Translations under genes and position numbers: made by a program
From: Candidatus Aenigmatarchaeota archaeon
GTDB taxonomy: Archaea > Aenigmatarchaeota > Aenigmatarchaeia > GW2011-AR5
Assembly (NCBI GenBank): GCA_016198625.1
Contig: JACQIH010000004.1
Location: 1-11,433, forward strand
DNA length: 11,433 bases
Direction: 5' to 3'
Notes under the pieces: model-generated
Database searches by the model: none
Told to the model about the DNA's origin: nothing
Seen by the model: the letters and a program-made list of their open reading frames with translations, nothing else
Shown: piece by piece, positions 1 through 5,522 of the stretch
Position numbering within the stretch: the stretch's first letter is position 1
How the letters are laid out: each line of letters opens with the position of its first letter

Positions 1-1
1 G

Positions 2-1645
2 ACAAAGACGGCGGCCTTCACTGTGCAGCGCTTCGAGCAGGGAACCGCGCGGCTCTACGTGACAACAGCTGTTTCCAACAAATACCCGCGCGAGGGCGAG
101 AAGGTCTACGCGTACATATCCTGCTACCTTGTCGACGCGCAGGGCGCCCGCAGGGACTGCACAAGAACCGACACGACTATAAGGAGCATAACCATCGACA
201 GGGGGACTCCGAAGGAGCGGAACTACATACTGGCCGAGAACTGGAACCAGAATTCCAACTACGACAGCGCAAACAAGAGATGGGTTGTCGAGATTGATAC
301 GGGCAGGTACAAATCTACGGTGGAAGGCTGCGTCGAGCACGGCGGGCTCGAGGGCTGCGGCTCCGACACCTTCGGCGTGAACCTGCTGCCGCAGATAAGC
401 AATTTCACCATCGTTCCGGAACTCGTGATGCAGGGCGGCGAAGTCATAATATCCGCCGATGTCACGGACGACGTGGCCGTTTCGGCAGTGAAGGCATGCG
501 GCAATGTGAGCGATGCAGGCTGTGAAACGAAATTCTGCGACATGCCGCTGTTTTCCGGGAACGTTTACAGGTGCGCTTACAATACGTCGGCGCTCGCCAT
601 CGCCAACTACATCGCTTACGTCGTCGCGATAGACGATACCGGCGCGTGGAATTCCACGAAACCCGGGACATTCGGCGTTGTGCATGCGGGATCCCAGGTC
701 ACGCCTCCGCCTATCCCGCCTTCGCCGCCGCCGCCTTGCCAGCCGCCCGGCTGCAAGCAAATAAACGTCACGAACCGCTACCTGGTCGCGACGGTGGAAT
801 ATCCCGACGTGATAAACCAGCTCTTCCCCTACACGCCGACGGGCGAGCCGAACCTGACGAGAGGGACGCCCGTGAACTTCATCGCGCGCGTCACGCAGGG
901 GCTCCTCGGCAATCCGTCATCGCTGCGCGAGTGTACGGATGTAGACTGCGAGGCGTTCTACGACGTAGACATGTTCGTATGGAAAAGAATGAACTGGAGC
1001 GACTTCGACAACGCGTTCGTCGGCGCCCCGTCAACGGCAGCGCTGGGCTGCGACACGTACCATACGCTGTACATTTTGTCGAACAAGACGCGGGACCCCG
1101 ACAAGGGGCTCAGCGCGATAAATCAGTTCCGCTTTTTCGTGACGTGCACGCCGCGCGTCACCGTCGTGCCCGTGGAGAGACGGTTCAGCGCGGGCGAGGA
1201 GAACAAGAAAGCGTACGACGTCACGGTGTGGAACCCGCTCGAGGCGGCGACCTTTGATTTGTCGCCGGCGCCGCTGGACGATCCCGTGACGCCGCTGCAG
1301 TGGATGCACACGGAGTGCCCTAATCCTTCCGGCTGCCTGATAACCGGCGGCAACGACGCCGCAGTGCTGGACGTCCCGGCCCTGAGCAATAAGGGCGTCT
1401 CGGTCTTCATGGACACCGCGGCGCGTTCTGGCTCATTCCCCATAAAATACACGGCGACGAGCCGCAACGACGGCAAAAAATACAGCGCCACGGGCGCGAT
1501 ACTGATATTCGCCGAGGGTCTTTCCGAATTCAGCGACACGCAGATCCTAGGCTTCGTATTCCTGGCAGTCTTCGGCTACTGGCTCTACGGCCGGCGCGGC
1601 ATAATTAAAACGGAGAAAGCGAAAAGTAAAAGAAGAAAGAAGTAG
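2..1645 (+). CDS. Surface protein with Ig-like regions and C-terminal membrane anchor (5' partial)
   Basis: The reading frame is open from base 2 to the TAG at 1643-1645 with no stop upstream, so the gene very probably begins outside the window; a GTG at 23 is in frame but has no ribosome site. Residues below count from that GTG (540 aa). Residues about 1-220 and 245-500 look like extracellular beta-sandwich (Ig-like) segments, for example around 125-220 with a 'VTDDVAVSAV' stretch typical of Ig-like repeats. They are separated by a proline-rich hinge at about 226-243. Cysteines are frequent and roughly paired, and several N-x-S/T sequons occur (for example N127, N187, N249). A single hydrophobic helix at about 506-522 followed by a Lys/Arg-rich tail predicts a C-terminal anchor with most of the protein outside the cell. 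It converges on the DUF655 gene with only 5 nt between the stops. The precise family is not recognised; function unknown, perhaps adhesion or S-layer associated. Confidence 0.8.
   Translation, partial: TKTAAFTVQRFEQGTARLYVTTAVSNKYPREGEKVYAYISCYLVDAQGARRDCTRTDTTIRSITIDRGTPKERNYILAENWNQNSNYDSANKRWVVEIDTGRYKSTVEGCVEHGGLEGCGSDTFGVNLLPQISNFTIVPELVMQGGEVIISADVTDDVAVSAVKACGNVSDAGCETKFCDMPLFSGNVYRCAYNTSALAIANYIAYVVAIDDTGAWNSTKPGTFGVVHAGSQVTPPPIPPSPPPPCQPPGCKQINVTNRYLVATVEYPDVINQLFPYTPTGEPNLTRGTPVNFIARVTQGLLGNPSSLRECTDVDCEAFYDVDMFVWKRMNWSDFDNAFVGAPSTAALGCDTYHTLYILSNKTRDPDKGLSAINQFRFFVTCTPRVTVVPVERRFSAGEENKKAYDVTVWNPLEAATFDLSPAPLDDPVTPLQWMHTECPNPSGCLITGGNDAAVLDVPALSNKGVSVFMDTAARSGSFPIKYTATSRNDGKKYSATGAILIFAEGLSEFSDTQILGFVFLAVFGYWLYGRRGIIKTEKAKSKRRKK
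1610..1642 (-). terminator. Possible T-rich terminator for the DUF655 gene
   Basis: Just past the DUF655 stop, the minus strand reads as a pyrimidine-rich run with repeated T tracts (CTTCTTTC, CTTTTAC, CTTTTCGC, GTTTTAA), the form archaeal intrinsic terminators take. It is antisense to the Lys/Arg tail of the convergent surface-protein gene, so the lysine codons (AAA/AAG) could be doing double duty. It could equally be only a by-product of that basic tail. Confidence 0.3.
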
Positions 1646-1650
1646 GCGTA

Positions 1651-2205
1651 TCAGAACTGCCGCTTCTTCGGCTTGTTCACGAACAGGCAGTATTTCTCGT
1701 CCTTGCGCAGCTCCTCGAGGACGCGCGCGGCTATGGTCTTCTGCGGGTCCGGGAAGAATTTCACGCGCTGGTTTATCTCGGCGAGCGACGCGAACGGCTT
1801 CTTCCTGCGCTCGTCCAGGAAATCCGAGAGATGCTTCTTGCCCACTCCCGGCAGCAGCTGCATCTGGTGCATCCGCGGCGTTATCAGCTTCGCCTTGTTG
1901 AAGAACTCAACGTAGCGGGCCTCGTTCTTCGCGACGATCTTGCCCACGACTTCCTCGACTAGGCTCTGGGCCATGTTCGTGAGCTCGTCGTACTGCAGCT
2001 GCCCTTTTATGAACCTTATCTTGTCGCGCTTGCCGTCCCCGATGTAGACGTCATCTTCCTGCGCGAGGTTCACGCCCTCGCGCGGGACCAGTTCAAGCAG
2101 AGAGAAGAAAGAAGTGCCCATAGCCTGGGCTACCGGTTCCGCGTGCCTCCTGTCCGGATATCCGTTCGGAAGGAAATCCAGGATTACACAATACTCTTCT
2201 TTGAT
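1651..2205 (-). CDS. DUF655 family protein (helix-hairpin-helix, RNA/DNA-binding), ATC start
   Basis: A 184-aa protein matching what I know of the archaeal DUF655 family. The N-terminal block reads EEYCVILDFLPNGYP, then EPVAQAMG-SFFSLLELVP, then DDVYIGDGKRDKI, followed by a helical region. A helix-hairpin-helix at about residues 117-125 (LLPGVGKKH) leads into ERRKKPF, and the conserved end is KYCLFV. The biochemical role is not established; HhH motifs bind nucleic acid and the usual neighbours suggest ribosome or RNA work. The first in-frame ATG (2119-2121) would delete 28 residues that belong to the conserved family N-terminus. The frame is open up to a TGA just upstream and contains no ATG, GTG or TTG. 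The only well-placed codon is ATC at 2203-2205, 6 nt after GGTGA. Stop is TGA at 1651-1653. In other archaea it follows rpoF directly; here about 7.2 kb intervene. Confidence 0.85.
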   Translation of the reverse strand: MKEEYCVILDFLPNGYPDRRHAEPVAQAMGTSFFSLLELVPREGVNLAQEDDVYIGDGKRDKIRFIKGQLQYDELTNMAQSLVEEVVGKIVAKNEARYVEFFNKAKLITPRMHQMQLLPGVGKKHLSDFLDERRKKPFASLAEINQRVKFFPDPQKTIAARVLEELRKDEKYCLFVNKPKKRQF

Positions 2206-2216
2206 AGTTGCTCACC
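2203..2216 (-). promoter_or_regulatory. GGTGA ribosome binding site and ATC start of DUF655
   Basis: On the minus strand GGTGA (complement of 2212-2216) is followed by a 6-nt spacer (2206-2211) and then ATC (2203-2205). GGTGA is the core archaeal Shine-Dalgarno sequence and 6 nt is a normal spacing, so this site decides the start in favour of ATC. A sequencing error of ATG to ATC would give the same picture. Confidence 0.6.
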
Positions 2217-2257
2217 AGCGCACATTTCATGACAAGACCATTTGACTGACTTTGGAA

Positions 2258-2300
2258 AAGTTTATTTCTTAGAAGTTGTACAATAGTCTTTTTAAATGGT
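2258..2300 (-). promoter_or_regulatory. Possible TATA region for the DUF655 gene
   Basis: The region 2206-2417 lies between divergent start codons. On the minus strand two AT-rich elements could serve as TATA boxes for DUF655: TTTAAAAAG (about 2289-2297) and AAATAAAC (about 2259-2266). Either would give a short leader that includes the GGTGA site. A dedicated promoter is expected because the gene no longer follows rpoF. The choice between the two cannot be made by eye. Confidence 0.35.
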
Positions 2301-2350
2301 CGCGCATTATCCCGGCGCGCTTTACGGGAAAATTACGCATTTGACTATAT

Positions 2351-2417
2351 TTCTTGCTGTGAATGGGCAAAACCGCCTTTAAAACCTATATATATCGCTC
2401 TTCACAAAATATTTTTG
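2351..2417 (+). promoter_or_regulatory. Leaderless TATA promoter of the first giant cysteine-rich gene
   Basis: TATATATAT at 2387-2395 (centre 2391) is 27 nt before the ATG at 2418, the distance expected if transcription starts at the ATG itself. An A-rich stretch (TAAAACC) directly upstream could act as the TFB-recognition element. There is no Shine-Dalgarno sequence, which supports a leaderless mRNA. Two blocks recur at the next giant gene: an exact 11-mer TTCTTGCTGTG (2351-2361), and 2396-2417, which matches 17 of 22 positions of 5501-5522. Confidence 0.65.
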
Positions 2418-5400
2418 ATGTCAAGGATCGGAAAGGAACTGCTAGTGCTTGCTTTCTTCGTCTCGCTTGCCGTTGCGTATTCTGCTTTGGACGTCAAGGG
2501 CTCCGTTTCGGGAATGGTGACTTCGTTCAGCGAGGCCCATCCGGAGCTGCAGGAAGGCTCGTTTTATCTTGAAAGCAGCGGCGACAATTTGATCACGGGG
2601 CAGCAGGTCGCGGGCAGCGACGGCCCGATTGCATGCAGGAAGCCGGTGGCTACCGGAGAATTGGTTTATTGCCGAAGCGCATGCCCGGCCGGTGAGCAGA
2701 CATACATAGATTATAAAACTACGGCGGTTGCCTGCTCGAGCGCCCTGCTTACGGAATCGGAGACGCTGAAGGTGGGCCAGACGTGGTTCGGGAAAAGAAT
2801 CGACAGCGTCCAGCCCACGAAAGTCGGGATTTACAATGCGATCGTGCTCGGCCTGTCGGCGCCCGTTGCGCCAGCAGCCAAACTGAAATGCTGGGAAACG
2901 GATTCGTCAAGAGTAAGCGGAGAATGCCTTGTGATTGCTATTGGCAACAGAGAACCGTTGCAGGGCCGCGAGGGATGTGATTTCTGGAGTTCATGCTACA
3001 AAGTAGCCGGCTCACCGCAACCAGCAGCTGCAGCAAACTATTACTTATGCGATGTGAGCGGCTCTCTTGAGTGCCGCGAAACTTCCTGCCCCGGGCCTTA
3101 CGGCTTGTCCATAAGAGGAGGTCCTTATTCAGCTGCTGCGTGCGAACAGGCGAGAGTAGCTGTCCAGCGCCAGCAGCAGGCGCAAGCGAGACCATCGCAG
3201 CCCGCAGCGCCGGCAGCAGCGGCAAAGCAGTTGTTTGCGTGCCTTGTGTGGGATGCCAGCGGTGAAAGTTTCTATAAATGTGTTGATAATATCCGGGATT
3301 GCACGCAAATACCTGAAAGAAGATTTGCTGAAAGCGACAGGCAGAAGTGCGAAACAGCAGCTGCTGACTTGAACGTAAGGAAAGGCTACGCAGCAAGGCA
3401 GCCTGACGTGTTCCTGTGCAAAAAGGGCGAGACGTATTCATGCGAGACGGACACAAGGTCATGCGACGATTTCAGGCGCTCCACAAGAGATCAATGCTCG
3501 GCCGAAGCGGCAACCCTGAACCAGATAGCAAGTAAAGCGACATTATGTTACAATGAACGCTACTCACCTCAATTTTATTGCGAACCGAGATGCACGGGTC
3601 TCGGAACAGTCGCGATAGCGGGCTCGGAGAACATTGAAAAAAGCGCTTGCCAGGCCGAAGCCGGAAGACGGATTGCAGCTTCCGAAAGATTTAGCAACCT
3701 GTGCCTTAATAAGGAGACCGGAGTGTTTTCCTGTTCGGATACGGCATGCGACACAGCTTCTGATGTTATCGAAGCCGGTATCCAAAGAAAAGACTGCGAC
3801 AGAAAGGCAAGAGAATTAGCTAGCAAAGGGACCCGGCCGCCGGCATCGCAACAGGCTCAGGCACAATACTGGCTGTGCAAATCTTATTTGGGTACGGCCT
3901 CTGCGGTCTGCACGAATACGTGCAGCGCAACCGACAGGCTGCGTGGTCCTTATTTAACACCGCGCCAGTGCAACGATGAGTATGCAATTCTAAGCAGGCC
4001 TTCTGCGCCTGCGGCAGCTACACCGCCCGCAGCGCCAGCCGCGGGAGCGTCTGCGGAAGGAGAAAGGCCGCCAGGCAGGTTACCGACAACATCGGGCGCG
4101 ACACCCGCAACGCCTGCTGCTCCTGGGGCGCCAGCCGCACCTGCAGCGCAGGCAGAGCAGAAATTATTCGCGTGCATCCCGAAGGATGCGGTAGAAACAG
4201 GAGATTATTCCTTTGAATGTGTCGGCGCCGAGGAATTCTGCAGCGAACTGGAGAAACCGCGAACATTTGCAGGAAAGGACGCGAAAGACAATTGCGCAAG
4301 GACAGCAAGAAGCCTGAACACCCCTGGAGAACTTGCAAGACGAAGACAGCAGGCAGTGCCAGCGCCCGCAGCCGCGCAACCTGAATCGCCCCCAGGATTA
4401 TCAGGCATGCAGGGCAGCGCTGCCGCGCAGTATGGCGTAACGCCTTCCGCTCAAGCGCCAACATCGCCGGCAACACCGCCTGCGGCAGCCGCAGCCACAT
4501 GGACATTATGCACTTGGCAGTACGAATCAACGAATTGGGATGATAACACAATAGAAACTTACAGGGGAGATTACTGCACGGAATCAACGGTATGCAACAA
4601 CCAGGAAGGGCACACGGCTAAGGGGCGCGGGCTGACAGAACAGGGATGCTATGCAAAGGAAACAAACGTGCTCACAGCTACTAGGCGGATAGGAGAGCCG
4701 GCATCCGCAGCACGACCGGTACCATCAGCCCCGGCTACGCCTTCACCGCCGCGGCCCGTAGCACCGCCGGGAACGGTCGCGGCGGGAGCTGGAGTAACGG
4801 GCGTGGGCGCGGCGGCGCTGAAAGACTTTATAATATGCAAATACTCAATCGGTGCAAAGATGTACTTTTACTGCACCGAAGGCCGCATCTGCCCGGAAGG
4901 CGATTCGCGGGCTATTGATTACATATATCAGGGGGAATCGAGAGCCGCGACAACATGCGACAGCGATTCCGATTACCTCACGCAATCGGCATTGCCTGAG
5001 CCGATAGGAGAGCCTTTTGGAGCGCCTTTTGCAGGAGCGCAGGCTTCAGCACAAGCTACACCAGAGCCGGAACCGCTCGTGCTTGAACAATGCACGAAGT
5101 ACGAATCAGCGGGATACAAATGCGTGGGATTCGGTGCGTGCGACGAAAGCGCGGGCGATTACATAGACAACTATCTGCAGTGCGGCGCAGGCACGGTATG
5201 CTGCTACAAGGCATCGGGCACCACGCCGCCCGCGGCACAGCCGCCGACAGCACCGCCAGCGCCGGCGGCGGAGGATGTTTACGTCTTGTGCAAGGCAGTG
5301 GATAACAGCTACTCCCCGCCGCTGGAATTTGAATATTGCGCTTATGGCTCATGCGTCGAGGGAACGGGCGATACGCCTGCCGGAAGATTCTCCGATTTCA

Positions 5401-5420
5401 TCTGCACGACTCCTGCGTAA
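2418..5420 (+). CDS. Giant secreted/anchored protein with at least 11 four-cysteine modules and Ala/Pro linkers
   Basis: A 1000-aa protein; ATG 2418 is preferred over the TTG just before it because the TATA box sits 27 nt upstream. Residues about 7-22 form a hydrophobic signal or anchor helix, followed by a TG-x-x-V motif at 60-64. The rest is a string of modules of the form C-x(7-21)-C-x(3-6)-C-x(10-21)-C, usually opened by an aromatic/aliphatic residue before the first Cys and often ended by A-x-x-L-N. First cysteines are at C73, C211, C275, C334, C377, C429, C487, C586, C698, C807 and C958. A different six-Cys module ending in VCC lies at 892-929. The first module has an extra region (107-147) with TLKVG, IDSV and AIV motifs. 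Low-complexity Ala/Pro/Gln linkers occur at about 245-268, 528-580, 640-695, 760-800 and 935-951. No C-terminal membrane segment is seen. I recognise no named domain. A disulfide-stabilised surface fibre or binding protein is an inference. It is a paralogue of the next gene. Confidence 0.85.
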   Translation: MSRIGKELLVLAFFVSLAVAYSALDVKGSVSGMVTSFSEAHPELQEGSFYLESSGDNLITGQQVAGSDGPIACRKPVATGELVYCRSACPAGEQTYIDYKTTAVACSSALLTESETLKVGQTWFGKRIDSVQPTKVGIYNAIVLGLSAPVAPAAKLKCWETDSSRVSGECLVIAIGNREPLQGREGCDFWSSCYKVAGSPQPAAAANYYLCDVSGSLECRETSCPGPYGLSIRGGPYSAAACEQARVAVQRQQQAQARPSQPAAPAAAAKQLFACLVWDASGESFYKCVDNIRDCTQIPERRFAESDRQKCETAAADLNVRKGYAARQPDVFLCKKGETYSCETDTRSCDDFRRSTRDQCSAEAATLNQIASKATLCYNERYSPQFYCEPRCTGLGTVAIAGSENIEKSACQAEAGRRIAASERFSNLCLNKETGVFSCSDTACDTASDVIEAGIQRKDCDRKARELASKGTRPPASQQAQAQYWLCKSYLGTASAVCTNTCSATDRLRGPYLTPRQCNDEYAILSRPSAPAAATPPAAPAAGASAEGERPPGRLPTTSGATPATPAAPGAPAAPAAQAEQKLFACIPKDAVETGDYSFECVGAEEFCSELEKPRTFAGKDAKDNCARTARSLNTPGELARRRQQAVPAPAAAQPESPPGLSGMQGSAAAQYGVTPSAQAPTSPATPPAAAAATWTLCTWQYESTNWDDNTIETYRGDYCTESTVCNNQEGHTAKGRGLTEQGCYAKETNVLTATRRIGEPASAARPVPSAPATPSPPRPVAPPGTVAAGAGVTGVGAAALKDFIICKYSIGAKMYFYCTEGRICPEGDSRAIDYIYQGESRAATTCDSDSDYLTQSALPEPIGEPFGAPFAGAQASAQATPEPEPLVLEQCTKYESAGYKCVGFGACDESAGDYIDNYLQCGAGTVCCYKASGTTPPAAQPPTAPPAPAAEDVYVLCKAVDNSYSPPLEFEYCAYGSCVEGTGDTPAGRFSDFICTTPA

Positions 5421-5445
5421 TCGGAAAAATTAGGGGATAGACTGC

Positions 5446-5522
5446 TTCTTGCTGTGTTGCGAGCATCGCAATTCGGTTCATTGCGAAAATCTTTTTATTC
5501 CGCTTCTCACAAAATAAGATTG
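5446..5522 (+). promoter_or_regulatory. Leaderless TATA promoter of the second giant gene
   Basis: TTTTTATT at 5492-5499 is centred about 27 nt before ATG 5523, with GCGAAAATC immediately upstream as a possible TFB-recognition element; no Shine-Dalgarno is present. The interval 5501-5522 matches 2396-2417 at 17 of 22 positions, and TTCTTGCTGTG (5446-5456) matches 2351-2361 exactly. The spacing from the 11-mer to the ATG is 66 nt here versus 56 nt at the first gene, about one helical turn more. Confidence 0.6.
5457..5471. repeat. Inverted repeat TTGCGA-GCA-TCGCAA, possible operator
   Basis: A perfect 6-bp inverted repeat with a 3-bp centre lies directly before the promoter of the second giant gene, and the half-site TTGCGA recurs at 5481-5486, 24 bp on. 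Position just upstream of the TATA box fits a regulator site. A small RNA hairpin at the end of the preceding gene's transcript is the alternative. Confidence 0.4.

Noticed and set aside
571..1257. Long overlapping frames (228 aa plus strand here; 189, 174, 138 and 121 aa elsewhere on opposite strands)
   Set aside because: They are Arg/Ala/Ser-rich shadow frames of GC-rich genes with no family pattern or start signals.
2119..2121. ATG as the start of DUF655
   Set aside because: It removes 28 residues of conserved family sequence and has no ribosome site, whereas GGTGA precedes the upstream ATC correctly.
2296..2382. 28-aa plus-strand ORF in the divergent region before the first giant gene
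   Set aside because: Its composition is unremarkable, it has no ribosome site and it ends inside the TATA region of the next gene; probably chance.
2418..2480. Type IV pilin-like (class III) signal peptide in the first giant protein (RIG-KELLV) or in the 219-aa protein (VKG-LAFV)
   Set aside because: The glutamate expected at +5 after the cleaved glycine is absent in both; ordinary signal/anchor helices fit better.
5454..5522. In-frame GTG/TTG start for the second giant gene, 23 codons upstream of ATG 5523
   Set aside because: These codons lie upstream of the TATA box and inside the promoter block shared with the first giant gene; the signal-anchor reads normally from ATG 5523.
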